Assembly: GCA_014843695.1 (NCBI GenBank)
Contig: CM026391.1
Location: 33,609,445 to 33,673,444, forward strand
Direction: 5' to 3'
DNA: 64,000 bases
Source: Archivesica marissinica
Lineage: Eukaryota; Mollusca; Bivalvia; Venerida; Vesicomyidae
The notes below the pieces were generated by a model that worked only from the letters and a program-made list of their open reading frames with translations, did no database searches and had not been told where the DNA came from. Positions 11,671 to 26,800 of this stretch are shown piece by piece (positions within the stretch are counted from its first letter, which is position 1; each line of letters begins with the position of its first letter). The position numbers were made by a program, and so were the translations under genes.

Positions 11671-14600
11671 GTCACTATATCTACATAGGTTACCATGCAA
11701 CTCTAATCTAAACCAGTATTACCCAGGTACAATAAGGACATCCAGTATTACCCATGTACAGTATTACCCAGGTACAGTATTACCCATGTACAGTATTACC
11801 CAGGTACAGTATTACCCAGGTACAGTATTACCCATGTACAGTATTACCCATGTACAGTATTACCCATGTACAGTATTACCCATGTACAGTATGGACATCC
11901 AGTATTACCCATGTACAGTATTACCCATGTACAGTATTACCCATGTACAGTATTACCCATGTACAGTATGGACATCCAGTATTACCCATGTACAGTATTA
12001 CCCAGGTACAGTATTACCCAGGTACAGTATTACCCATGTACAGTATTACCCATGTACAGTATTACCCATGTACAGTATTACCCATGTACAGTATTACCCA
12101 GGTACAGTATTACCCAGGTACAGTATTACCCATGTACAGTATTACCCAGGTACAGTATTACCCATGTACAGTATTACCCATGTACAGTATTACCCATGTA
12201 CAGTATTACCCATGTACAGTATTACCCATGTACAGTATTACCCATGTACAGTATTACCCAGGTACAGTATTACCCATGTACAGTATTACCCAGGTACAGT
12301 ATTACCCAGGTACAGTATTACCCATGTACAGTATTACCCATGTACAGTATTACCCATGTACAGTATTACCCATGTACGTATTACCCATGTACAGTATTAC
12401 CCATGTACAGTATTACCCATGTACAGTTACATGTACATATTACCCATGTACAGTATTACCCATGTACAGTATTACCCATGTACAGTATTACCCATGTACA
12501 GTATTACCCAGGTACAGTATTACCCATGTACAGTATTACCCAGGTACAGTATTACCCATGTACAGTATTACCCATGTACAGTATTACCCATGTACAGTAT
12601 TACCCATGTACAGTATTACCCATGTACAGTATTACCCATGTACAGTATTACCCAGGTACAGTAAGGACATCCAGTATTACCCATGTACAGTATTACCCAT
12701 GTACAGTATTACCCAGGTACAGTATTACCCAGTACAGTAGGACATCCAGTATTACCCATGTACAGTATGGACATCCAGTATTACCCATGTACAGTATTAC
12801 CCATGTACAGTATTACCCAGGTACAGTAAGGACATCCAGTATTACCCATGTACAGTATTACCCATGTACAGTATTACCCAGGTACAGTAAGGACATCCAG
12901 TATTACCCATGTACAGTATTACCCATGTACAGTATTACCCAGGTACAGTAAGGACATCCAGTATTACCCATGTACAGTATTACCCAGGTACAGTAAGGAC
13001 ATCCAGTATTACCCATGTACAGTATTACCCATGTACAGTATTACCCAGGTACAGTATGGACATCCAGTATTACCCATGTACAGTATTACCCATGTACAGT
13101 ATTACCCATGTACAGTAAGGACATCCAGTATTACCCAGGTACAGTAAGGACATCCAGTATTACCCAGGTACAATAAGGACATCCAGTATTACCCAGGTAC
13201 AGTAAGGACATCCAGTATTACCCATGTACAATAAGGACATCCAGTATTACCCATGTACAGTAAGGACATCCAGTATTACCCATGTACAATAAGGACATCC
13301 AGTATTACCCAGGTACAATAAGGACATCCAGTATTACCCAGGTACAATAAGGACATCCAGTATTACCCATGTACAGTAAGGACATCCAGTATTACCCATG
13401 TACAATAAGGACATCCAGTATTACCCAGGTACAGTATTACCCATGTACAGTAAGGACATCCAGTATTACCCAGGTACAATAAGGACATCCAGTATTACCC
13501 ATGTACAATAAGGACATCCAGTATTACCCATGTACAGTAAGGACATCCAGTATTACCCAGGTACAGTAAGGACATCCAGTATTACCCATGTACAGTAAGG
13601 ACATCCAGTATTACCCAGGTACAGTAAGGACATCCAGTATTACCCATGTACAGTAAGGACATCCAGTATTACCCATGTACAGTAAGGACATCCAGTATTA
13701 CCCAGGTACAGTATTACCCAGGTACAGTATTACCCAGGTACAGTATTACCCATGTACAGTAAGGACATCCAGTATTACCCAGGTACAGTAAGGACATCCA
13801 GTATTACCCAGGTACAGTAAGGACATCCAGTATTACCCATGTACAGTATTACCCAGGTACAGTAAGGACATCCAGTATTACCCAGGTACAGTAAGGTACA
13901 GTATTACCCATGTACAGTAAGGACATCCAGTATTACCCAGGTACAGTATTACCCATGTACAGTATTACCCATGTACAGTATTACCCATGTACAGTAAGGA
14001 CATCCAGTATTACCCATGTACAGTATTACCCATGTACAGTATTACCCATGTACAGTAAGGACATCCAGTATTACCCAGGTACAGTATTACCCATGTACAG
14101 TAAGGACATCCAGTATTACCCATGTACAGTATTACCCATGTACAGTATTACCCAGGTACAGTATTACCCATGTACAGTATTACCCATGTACAGTATTACC
14201 CAGGTACAGTATTACCCATGTACAGTATTACCCATGTACAGTATTACCCATGTACAGTATTACCCATGTACAGTATTACCCATGTACAGTATTACCCATG
14301 TACAGTATTACCCATGTACAGTATTACCCATGTACAGTATTACCCATGTACAGTATTACCCATGTACAGTATTACCCATGTACAGTATTACCCATGTACA
14401 GTATTACCCATGTACAGTATTACCCATGTACAGTATTACCCAGGTACAGTATTACCCATGTACAGTATTACCCAGGTACAGTAAGGACATCCAGTATTAC
14501 CCATGTACAGTATTACCCAGGTACAGTATGGACATCCAGTATTACCCATGTACAGTAAGGACATCCAGTATTACCCAGGTACAGTAAGGACATCCAGTAT

Positions 14601-16504
14601 TACCCATGTACAGTAAGGACATCCAGTATTACCCATGTACAGTAAGGACATCCAGTATTACCCAGGTACAGTAAGGACATCCAGTATTACCCATGTACAG
14701 TATTACCCATGTACAGTATGGACATCCAGTATTACCCATGTACAGTATGGACATCCAGTATTACCCATGTACAGTATGGACATCCAGTATTACCCATGTA
14801 CAGTAAGGACATCCAGTATTACCCATGTACAGTATTACCCAGGTACAGTAAGGACATCCAGTATTACCCATGTACAGTAAGGACATCCAGTATTACCCAT
14901 GTACAGTAAGGACATCCAGTATTACCCATGTACAGTAAGGACATCCAGTATTACCCAGGTACAGTATTACCCAGTAGCAGTATTACCCAGGTACAGTATT
15001 ACCCAGGTACAGTAAGGACATCCAGTATTACCCAGGTACAGTATGGACATCCAGTATTACCCATGTACAGTATGGACATCAGTATTACCCAGGTACAGTA
15101 TGGACATCCAGTATTACCCAGGTACAGTAAGGACATCCAGTATTACCCAGGTACAGTATTACCCAGTACAGTAGGACATCCAGTATTACCCATGACAATT
15201 ACCAGGACAGTAAGGACATCCAGTATTACCCAGGTACAGTAAGGACATCCAGTATTACCCATGTACAGTAAGGACATCCAGTATTACCCATGTACAGTAA
15301 GACATCCAGTATTACCCAGGTACAGTATGGACATCCAGTATTACCCAGGTACAGTATTACCCATGTACAGTATGGACATCCAGTATTACCCAGGTACAGT
15401 AAGGACATCCAGTATTACCCAGGTACAGTATTACCCATGTACAGTATGGACATCCAGTATTACCCAGGTACAGTATGGACATCCAGTATTACCCATGTAC
15501 AGTATGGACATCCAGTATTACCCATGTACAGTATTACCCAGGTACAGTATTACCCAGGTACAGTAAGGACATCCAGTATTACCCATGTACAGTAAGGACA
15601 TCCAGTATTACCCATGTACAGTATTACCCAGGTACAGTATTACCCAGGTACAGTATTACCCAGGTACAGTATTACCCATGTACAGTATTACCCATGTACA
15701 GTATTACCCATGTACAGTATTACCCATGTACAGTATTACCCATGTACAGTATTACCCATGTACAGTATGGACATCCAGTATTACCCAGACAGTATTACCC
15801 ATGTACAGTATTACCCATGTACAGTATGGACATCCAGTATTACCCATGTACAGTATTACCCATGTACAGTATGGACATCCAGTATTACCCAGGTACAGTA
15901 TTACCCATGTACAGTATTACCCAGGTACAGTATTACCCATGTACAGTATTACCCATGTACAGTATTACCCATGTACAGTATTACCCATGTACAGTATTAC
16001 CCATGTACAGTATTACCCATGTACAGTATTACCCATGTACAGTATTACCCATTACAGTATTACCCATGTACAGTATTACCCAGGTACAGTATTACCCAGG
16101 TACAGTATTACCCATGTACAGTATTACCCATGTACAGTATTACCCATGTACAGTATTACCCATGTACAGTATTACCCATGTACAGTATTACCCAGGTACA
16201 GTATTACCCAGGTACAGTATTACCCAGGTACAGTATTACCCATGTACAGTATTACCCATGTACAGTATTACCCATGTACAGTATTACCCATGTACAGTAT
16301 TACCCAGGTACAGTATTACCCAGGTACAGTATTACCCAGGTACAGTATTACCCATGTACAGTATTACCCAGGTACAGTATTACCCAGGTACAGTATTACC
16401 CAGGTACAGTATTACCCATGTACAGTATTACCCAGGTACAGTATTACCCAGGTACAGTATTACCCATGTACAGTATTACCCATGTACAGTATTACCCATG
16501 TACA

Positions 16505-17056
16505 GTATGGACATCCAGTATTACCCATGTACAGTAAGGACATCCAGTATTACCCATGTACAGTATTACCCATGTACAGTATTACCCATGTACAGTATTA
16601 CCCATGTACAGTATTACCCATGTACAGTATTACCCATGTACAGTATGGACATCCAGTATTACCCATGTACAATAAGGACATCCAGTATTACCCATGTACA
16701 GTATTACCCATGTACAGTATTACCCATGTACAGTATTACCCATGTACAGTATTACCCATGTACAGTATTACCCATGTACAGTATGGACATCCAGTATTAC
16801 CCATGTACAATAAGGACATCCAGTATTACCCATGTACAGTATTACCCATGTACAGTATTACCCATGTACAGTATTACCCATGTACAGTATTACCCATGTA
16901 CAGTATTACCCATGTACAGTATGGACATCCAGTATTACCCATGTACAGTAAGGACATCCAGTATTACCCATGTACAGTATTACCCATGTACAGTAAGGAC
17001 ATCCAGTATTACCCAGGTACAGTATGGACATCCAGTATTACCCATGTACAATAAGG
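16505..17056. repeat. 138-bp higher-order repeat inside satellite B (4 markers)
   Basis: GTATGGACATCC recurs at 16505, 16643, 16781 and 16919, an exact 138-bp spacing. The cassette equals five 16-bp units plus two 29-bp units. It marks a recent local amplification. Confidence 0.9.
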
Positions 17057-17294
17057 ACATCCAGTATTACCCATGTACAGTATGGACATCCAGTATTACC
17101 CAGGTACAGTATGGACATCCAGTATTACCCATGTACAGTATGGACATCCAGTATTACCCATGTACAATAAGGACATCCAGTATTACCCAGGTACAGTAAG
17201 GACATCCAGTATTACCCAGGTACAGTAAGGACATCCAGTATTACCCATGTACAGTAAGGAATCCAGTATTACCCATGTACAGTATTACCCAGGT

Positions 17295-17460
17295 ACAGTA
17301 TGGACATCCAGTATTACCCATGTACAGTATTACCCAGGTACAGTATGGACATCCAGTATTACCCATGTACAGTATTACCCAGGTACAGTATGGACATCCA
17401 GTATTACCCATGTACAGTATTACCCAGGTACAGTATGGACATCCAGTATTACCCAGGTAC
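17295..17460. repeat. 45-bp (29+16) higher-order repeat inside satellite B
   Basis: One 29-mer and one 16-mer alternate regularly, giving a 45-bp period over about four copies. A similar pattern restarts near 17550-17660. Confidence 0.85.
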
Positions 17461-18599
17461 AGTAGGACATCCAGTATTACCCATGTACAGTAAGGACATC
17501 CAGTATTACCCATGTACAGTAAGGACATCCAGTATTACCCAGGTACAGTATGGACATCCAGTATTACCCATGTACAGTATTACCCAGGTACAGTATGGAC
17601 ATCCAGTATTACCCATGTACAGTATTACCCAGGTACAGTATGGACATCCAGTATTACCCAGGTACAGTATGGACATCCAGTATTACCCATGTACAGTAAG
17701 GACATCCAGTATTACCCAGGTACAGTATGGACATCCAGTATTACCCAGGTACAGTATGGACATCCAGTATTACCCAGGTACAGTATGGACATCCAGTATT
17801 ACCCAGGTACAGTAAGGACATCCAGTATTACCCAGGTACAGTATGGACATCCAGTATTACCCATGTACAGTATGGACATCCAGTATTACCCATGTACAGT
17901 ATGGACATCCAGTATTACCCAGGTACAGTAAGGACATCCAGTATTACCCATGTACAGTATGGACATCCAGTATTACCCAGGTACAGTAAGGACATCCAGT
18001 ATTACCCAGGTACAGTAAGGACATCCAGTATTACCCAGGTACAGTAAGGACATCCAGTATTACCCATGTACAGTATTACCCAGTACAGTATTACCCATGT
18101 ACAGTATTACCCATGTACAGTATTACCCAGGTACAGTATTACCAGGTACAGTATTACCCATGTACAGTATTACCCATGTACAGTATTACCCATGTACAGT
18201 ATTACCCATGTACAGTATTACCCATGTACAGTATTACCCATGTACAGTATTACCCATGTACAGTATTACCCAGGTACAGTATTACCCATGTACAGTATTA
18301 CCCATGTACAGTATTACCCATGTACAGTATTACCCATGTACAGTATTACCCATGTACAGTATTACCCATGTACAGTATTACCCAGGTACAGTATTACCCA
18401 TGTACAGTATTACCCAGGTACAGTATTACCCAGGTACAGTATTACCCATGTACAGTATTACCCAGGTACAGTATTACCCATGTACAGTATTACCCATGTA
18501 CAGTATTACCCATGTACAGTATTACCCATGTACAGTATTACCCATGTACAGTATTACCCAGGTACAGTATTACCCAGGTACAGTATTACCCATGTACAG

Positions 18600-21500
18600 T
18601 ATTACCCATGTACAGTATGGACATCCAGTATTACCCATGTACAGTATTACCCAGGTACAGTATTACCCAGGTACAGTATTACCCATGTACAGTATTACCC
18701 ATGTACAGTATTACCCAGGTACAGTATTACCCATGTACAGTATTACCCATGTACAGTATTACCCAGGTACAGTATTACCCATGTACAGTATTACCCAGGT
18801 ACAGTATTACCCATGTACAGTATTACCCATGTACAGTATTACCCATGTACAGTATTACCCATGTACAGTATTACCCAGGTACAGTATTACCATGTACAGT
18901 ATTACCCATGTACAGTATACCCATGTACAGTATTACCCATGTACAGTATTACCCATGTACAGTATTACCCATGTACAGTATTACCCATGTACAGTATTAC
19001 CCATGTACAGTATTACCCAGGTACAGTATTACCCATGTACAGTATTACCCAGGTACAGTATTACCCATGTACAGTATTACCCATGTACAATATTACCCAT
19101 GTACAGTATTACCCAGGTACAGTATTACCCATGTACAGTATTACCCATGTACAGTATTACCCATGTACAGTATTACCCAGGTACAGTATTACCCATGTAC
19201 AGTATTACCCAGGTACAGTATTACCCAGGTACAGTATTACCCAGGTACAGTATTACCCATGTACAGTATTACCCATGTACAGTATTACCCAGGTACAGTA
19301 TTACCCAGTACAGTATTACCCATGTACAGTATTACCCATGTACAGTATGGACATCCAGTATTACCCATGTACAGTATTACCCATGTACAGTATTACCCAG
19401 GTACAGTATTACCCATGTACAGTATTACCCATGTACAGTATTACCCATGTACAGTATTACCCATGTACAGTATGGACATCCAGTATTACCCAGGTACAGT
19501 AAGGAAATCCAACATGGTATCTATGACACCATCCCGGTACATATATGACACCATCCCGGTACATCTTGACACCACCCGCTACATATATGAACATCCGCTA
19601 CATATATGACACCATCCCGCTACATATATGACACCATCCCGGTACATCTATGACACCATCCTGTACATCTATGACACCATCCCGTACATCTATGACACCA
19701 TCCCGCTAATATATGACACCATCCCGGTACAATATGACACCATCCCAGTAAACTATGACACCATCCCAGTACTCTATGACACCATCCCGCTACATCTATG
19801 AACCACCCAGTACATATGACACCATCCGCTACATCTATGACACCATCCCAGTACTATATGACACCACCGCTACATATATGACACCATCCGCTACATCTAT
19901 GACATAATCCCAGTACATCTATGACACCATCCCGCTACATATATGACACCATCCCGGTACATATATGACACCATCCCGGTACATCTATGACACCATCCCG
20001 CTACATCTATGACACCATCCCGGTACATATATGACACCATCCCGCTACATCTATGACACCATCCCGGTACATATGTGACACCATCCCGCTACATATATGA
20101 CACCATCCCGGTACATCTATGACACCATCCCGGTACATATGTGACACCATCCCGCTACATATATGACACCATCCCGCTACATATATGACACCATCCCGGT
20201 ACATATGTGACACCATCCCGGTACATCTATGACACCATCCCGCTACATCTATGACACCATCCCGGTACATATATGACACCATCCCGCTACATCTATGACA
20301 CCATCCCGGTACATATGTGACACCATCCCGGTACATATATGACACCATCCCAGTACATCTATGACACCATCCCGCTACATATATGACACCATCCCAGTAC
20401 ATCTATGAAACCATCCCAGTACATCTATGACACCATCCCGCTACATATATGACACCATCCCGGTACATCTATGACACCATCCCGGTATATCTAAGACACC
20501 ATCCCGCTACATATATGACACCATCCCAGTACATCTATGACACCATCCCGCTACATATATGACACCATCCCAGTACATCTATGAAACCATCCCGCTACAT
20601 CTATGACACCATCCCGCTACATCTATGACACCATCCCAGTACATCTATGACACCATCCCAGTACACTATGACACACATCACGGTACATCTATGACACCAT
20701 CCCAGTACATCTATGACACCATCCAGTACATCTATGACACCATCCCAGTACATATATGACACCTCATCCCGGCACATCTATGACACCATCCCGGTACATC
20801 TATGACACCATCCCAGTACATCTATGACACCATCCGCTACATATATGACACCATCCCGACACAAACCATCCCAGTACATCTATGACACCATCCCAGTACA
20901 TCTATGACACCATCCCAGTACATCTATGACACCATCCCAGTACATCTATGACACCATCCCAGTACATATATGACACCATCTCGGTACATCTATGACACCA
21001 TCCCGGTACATCTATGACACCATCCCAGTACATCTATGACACCATCCCAGTACATCTATGACACCATCCCGCTACATATATGACACCATCCCGCTACATA
21101 TATGACACCATCCCGGTACATATGTGACACCATCCCGGTACATATATGACACCATCCCGCTACATATATGACACCATCCCGGTACATATATGACACCATC
21201 CCGCTACATCTATGACACCATCCCGCTACATATATGACACCATCCCGGTACATATATGACACCATCCCAGTACATATATGACACCATCCCGCTACATCTA
21301 TGACACCATCCCAGTACATATATGACACCATCCCGCTACATATATGACACCATCCCAGTACATCTATGACACCATCCCGCTACAACTATGACACCATCCC
21401 GCTACATCTATGACACCATCCCAGTACATCTATGACACCATCCCGCTACATCTATGACACCATCCCGGTACATCTATGACACCATCCCAGTACATCTATG

Positions 21501-22310
21501 ACACCATCCCGCTACATATATGACACCATCCCGGTACATATATGTCACCATCCCAGTACAACTATGACACCATCCCAGTACATCTATGACACCATCCCGC
21601 TACATCTATGACACCATCCCAGTACATATATGACACCATCGCGCTACATCTATGACACCATCCCAGTACATATATGACACCATCCCGCTACATATATGAC
21701 ACCATCCCGCTACATCTATGACACAATCCCAGTACATCTATGACACCATCCCGCTACATATATGACACCATCCCGGTACATATATGACACCATCCCGGTA
21801 CATCTATGACACCATCCCGCTACATCTATGACACCATCCCGGTACATATATGACACCATCCCGCTACATCTATGACACCATCCCGGTACATATGTGACAC
21901 CATCCCGCTACATATATGACACCATCCCGGTACATCTATGACACCATCCCGGTACATATGTGACACCATCCCGCTACATATATGACACCATCCCGCTACA
22001 TCTATGACACCATCCCGGTACATATGTGACACCATCCCGGTACATATATGACACCATCCCAGTACATCTATGACACCATCCCGCTACATATATGACACCA
22101 TCCCGGTACATCTATGACACCATCCCGGTACATATATGACACCATCCCGCTACATCTATGACACCATCCCGGTACATATATGACACCATCCCGCTACATC
22201 TATGACACCATCCCGGTACATATGTGACACCATCCCGGTACATATATGACACCATCCCAGTACATCTATGACACCATCCCGCTACATATATGACACCATC
22301 CCAGTACATC
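18600..22310. repeat. Duplicated B/C junction block, copy 1
   Basis: The order of unit variants, the B-to-C junction (ATCCAACA then GGTATCTATGACACC) and long runs of C subtypes match a second block beginning about 8.0 kb further on. Offsets are 7989 at the TGGACATCC marker (18618/26607), 7993 at the junction and 8013 at 20007/28020. It could be a true segmental duplication or two haplotypes placed in series. Confidence 0.85.
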
Positions 22311-22842
22311 TATGAAACCACCCAACACTATGACACCATCCCGCTACATATATGACACCATCCCGGTACATCTATGACACCATCCCGGTACATCTATGAC
22401 ACCATCCCGCTACATATATGACACCATCCCAGTACATATATGACACCATCCCGCTACATATATGACACCATCCCAGTACATCTATGAACCATCCCGCTAC
22501 ATCTATGACACCATCCCGCTACATATATGACACCATCCCAGTACATCTATGACACCATCCCGCTAATCTATGACACCATCCCGGTACATATATGACACCA
22601 TCCCGGTACATATATGACACCATCCCAGTACATATATGACACCATCCCGCTACATCTATGACACCATCCCATAATCTATGACACCATCCCAGTACATCTA
22701 TGACACCATCCCGCTACATATATGACACCATCCCAGTACATCTATGACACCATCCCAGTACATCTATGACACCATCCCAGTACATATATGACACCATCCC
22801 GGTACATCTATGACACCATCCCGGTACATCTATGACACCATC
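19518..22842. repeat. Satellite C, copy 1: 22-bp tandem array cut by the gap
   Basis: The unit is ACACCATCCCGGTACATA plus TATG, 22 bp. Variants are CCGGTAC, CCAGTAC or CCGCTAC, and CATATATG, CATCTATG or CATATGTG. About 150 copies precede the assembly gap. The first 490 bp carry many one-base deletions relative to the second copy at 27511. Open frames of 65-131 codons on the minus strand are periodicity by-products. Confidence 0.97.
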
Positions 22843-23842
22843 NNNNNNNNNNNNNNNNNNNNNNNNNNNNNNNNNNNNNNNNNNNNNNNNNNNNNNNNNN
22901 NNNNNNNNNNNNNNNNNNNNNNNNNNNNNNNNNNNNNNNNNNNNNNNNNNNNNNNNNNNNNNNNNNNNNNNNNNNNNNNNNNNNNNNNNNNNNNNNNNNN
23001 NNNNNNNNNNNNNNNNNNNNNNNNNNNNNNNNNNNNNNNNNNNNNNNNNNNNNNNNNNNNNNNNNNNNNNNNNNNNNNNNNNNNNNNNNNNNNNNNNNNN
23101 NNNNNNNNNNNNNNNNNNNNNNNNNNNNNNNNNNNNNNNNNNNNNNNNNNNNNNNNNNNNNNNNNNNNNNNNNNNNNNNNNNNNNNNNNNNNNNNNNNNN
23201 NNNNNNNNNNNNNNNNNNNNNNNNNNNNNNNNNNNNNNNNNNNNNNNNNNNNNNNNNNNNNNNNNNNNNNNNNNNNNNNNNNNNNNNNNNNNNNNNNNNN
23301 NNNNNNNNNNNNNNNNNNNNNNNNNNNNNNNNNNNNNNNNNNNNNNNNNNNNNNNNNNNNNNNNNNNNNNNNNNNNNNNNNNNNNNNNNNNNNNNNNNNN
23401 NNNNNNNNNNNNNNNNNNNNNNNNNNNNNNNNNNNNNNNNNNNNNNNNNNNNNNNNNNNNNNNNNNNNNNNNNNNNNNNNNNNNNNNNNNNNNNNNNNNN
23501 NNNNNNNNNNNNNNNNNNNNNNNNNNNNNNNNNNNNNNNNNNNNNNNNNNNNNNNNNNNNNNNNNNNNNNNNNNNNNNNNNNNNNNNNNNNNNNNNNNNN
23601 NNNNNNNNNNNNNNNNNNNNNNNNNNNNNNNNNNNNNNNNNNNNNNNNNNNNNNNNNNNNNNNNNNNNNNNNNNNNNNNNNNNNNNNNNNNNNNNNNNNN
23701 NNNNNNNNNNNNNNNNNNNNNNNNNNNNNNNNNNNNNNNNNNNNNNNNNNNNNNNNNNNNNNNNNNNNNNNNNNNNNNNNNNNNNNNNNNNNNNNNNNNN
23801 NNNNNNNNNNNNNNNNNNNNNNNNNNNNNNNNNNNNNNNNNN
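22843..23842. other. Assembly gap, 1000 N
   Basis: Exactly 1000 undetermined bases, the usual placeholder for a gap of unknown size. Satellite C lies to its left and satellite B to its right. Apparent open frames across it are meaningless. Confidence 1.
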
Positions 23843-26800
23843 CAGTATTACCCATGTACAGTAAGGACATCCAGTATTACCCAGGTACAGTAAGGACATC
23901 CAGTATTACCCAGGTACAGTAAGGACATCCAGTATTACCCATGTACAGTAAGGACATCCAGTATTACCCATGTACAGTATTACCCAGGTACAGTAAGGAC
24001 ATCCAGTATTACCCATGTACAGTATTACCCAGGTACAGTATGGACATCCAGTATTACCCATGTACAGTAAGGACATCCAGTATTACCCATGTACAGTATT
24101 ACCCAGGTACAGTATGGACATCCAGTATTACCCAGGTACAGTAAGGACATCCAGTATTACCCATGTACAGTAAGGACATCCAGTATTACCCATGTACAGT
24201 AAGGACATCCAGTATTACCCAGGTACAGTAAGGACATCCAGTATTACCCATGTACAGTATTACCCAGGTACAGTAAGGACATCCAGTATTACCCATGTAC
24301 AGTATTACCCATGTACAGTATTACCCATACAGTATTACCCAGGTACAGTAAGGACATCCAGTATTACCCATGTACAGTATTACCCATGTACAGTAAGGAC
24401 ATCCAGTATTACCCATGTACAGTATTACCCAGGTACAGTAAGGACATCCAGTATTACCCATGTACAGTAAGGACATCCAGTATTACCCATGTACAGTAAC
24501 CCAGGACAAATACAGTATTACCCATGTACAGTATTACCCATGTACAGTATTACCCAGGTACAGTATGGACATCCAGTATTACCCAGGTACAGTATTACCC
24601 AGGTACAGTAAGGACATCCAGTATTACCCATGTACAGTATTACCCAGGTACAGTATTACCCATGTACAGTAAGGACATCCAGTATTACCCATGTACAGTA
24701 TTACCCATGTACAGTATTACCCATGTACAGTATTACCCATGTACAGTATTACCCAGGTACAGTATTACCCATGTACAGTATTACCCAGGTACAGTATTAC
24801 CCAGGTACAGTAAGGACATCCAGTATTACCCATGTACAGTATTACCCATGTACAGTATTACCCAGGTACAGTATTACCCATGTACAGTATTACCCATGTA
24901 CAGTATTACCCAGTACAGTATTACCCATGTACAGTATTACCCATGTACAGTATTACCCATGTACAGTATTACCCATGTACAGTATTACCCAGGTACAGTA
25001 TTACCCATGTACAGTATTACCCAGGTACAGTATTACCCAGGTACAGTATTACCCATGTACAGTATTACCCAGGTACAGTAAGGACATCCAGTATTACCCA
25101 TGTACAGTATTACCCATGTACAGTATTACCCATGTACAGTATTACCCATGTACAGTATTACCCATGTACAGTATTACCCATGTACAGTATGGACATCCAG
25201 TATTACCCAGGTACAGTAAGGACATCCAGTATTACCCATGTACAGTATTACCCATGTACAGTATTACCCATGTACAGTAACCCATGTACAGTATTACCCA
25301 TGTACAGTATTACCCATGTACAGTAGGACATCCAGTATTACCCATGTACATAAGGACATCCAGTATTACCCATGTACAGTATTACCCATGTACAGTATTA
25401 CCCATGTACAGTATTACCCAGTACAGTATTACCCATGTACAGTATTACCCATGTACAGTATGGACATCCAGTATTACCCATGTACAGTAAGGACATCCAG
25501 TATTACCCATGTACAGTATTACCCATGTACAGTATTACCCATGTACAGTATTACCCATGTACAGTATTACCCAGTACAGTATTACCCATGTACAGTATGG
25601 ACATCCAGTATTACCCAGGTACAGTAAGGACATCCAGTATTACCCATGTACAGTATTACCCAGGTACAGTAAGGACATCCAGTATTACCCAGGTACAGTA
25701 TACATCCAGTATTACCCATGTACATAGGACATCCAGTATTACCCATGTACAGTATGGACATCCAGTATTACCCAGGTACAGTAAGGACATCCAGTATTAC
25801 CCATGTACAGTATGGACATCCAGTATTACCCATGTACAGTAAGGACATCCAGTATTACCCAGGTACAGTATTACCCATGTACAGTAACCCATACAGTATT
25901 ACCCAGGTACAGTATTACCCATACAGTATTACCCATGTACAGTAACCCACAAACCCAGTACAGTAAGGACATCCAGTATTACCCATGTACAGTATTACCC
26001 ATGTACAGTAAGGACATCCAGTATTACCCATGTACAGTAAGGACATCCAGTATTACCCAGGTACAGTAAGGACATCCAGTATTACCCAGGTACAGTAAGG
26101 ACATCCAGTATTACCCATGTACAGTATTACCCATGTACAGTAAGGACATCCAGTATTACCCATGTACAGTATTACCCAGGTACAGTAAGGACATCCAGTA
26201 TTACCCAGGTACAGTATTACCCATGTACAGTAAGGACATCCAGTATTACCCAGGTACAGTATTACCCATACAGTATTACCCAGGTACAGTAAGGACATCC
26301 AGTATTACCCAGGTACAGTATTACCCATGTACAGTATGGACATCCAGTATTACCCAGGTACAGTAAGGACATCCAGTATTACCCATGTACAGTAAGGACA
26401 TCCAGTATTACCCAGGTACAGTAAGGACATCCAGTATTACCCAGGTACAGTAAGGACATCCAGTATTACCCAGGTACAGTAAGGACATCCAGTATTACCC
26501 ATGTACAGTATTACCCATGTACAGTATTACCCATGTACAGTATTACCCAGGTACAGTATTACCCAGGTACAGTATTACCCATGTACAGTATTACCCATGT
26601 ACAGTATGGACATCCAGTATTACCCATGTACAGTATTACCCAGGTACAGTATTACCCAGGTACAGTATTACCCATGTACAGTATTACCCATGTACAGTAT
26701 TACCCAGGTACAGTATTACCCATGTACAGTATTACCCATGTACAGTATTACCCAGGTACAGTATTACCCATGTACAGTATTACCCAGGTACAGTATTACC

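Larger units (their letters stand above)
11714..19513. repeat. Satellite B, copy 1: 16-bp and 29-bp units intermixed
   Basis: The basic unit is CAGTATTACCCATGTA (or CCCAGGTA), 16 bp. A 29-bp form adds CAGTAAGGACATC or CAGTATGGACATC. Blocks rich in the 16-mer lie at about 11714-12660, 14000-14470, 15600-16990 and 18066-19500. Blocks rich in the 29-mer lie at about 12660-14000, 14480-15600 and 17000-18065. Open frames of up to 574 codons (YYPCTVLPMYSITHVQ periodicity) result because 48 bp is a multiple of three; they occur in several frames at once and are not genes. Clusters of single-base losses occur near 15160-15310 and 18890-18920. Confidence 0.97.

Noticed and set aside
15475..17199. 574-codon open frame in satellite B
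   Set aside because: Overlapping frames of 489 and 307 codons exist at the same place. This is a pure effect of the 48-bp (3 x 16) periodicity.
22808..23922. Open frames crossing the N gap
   Set aside because: Almost all residues are undetermined; they are artefacts of translating N.
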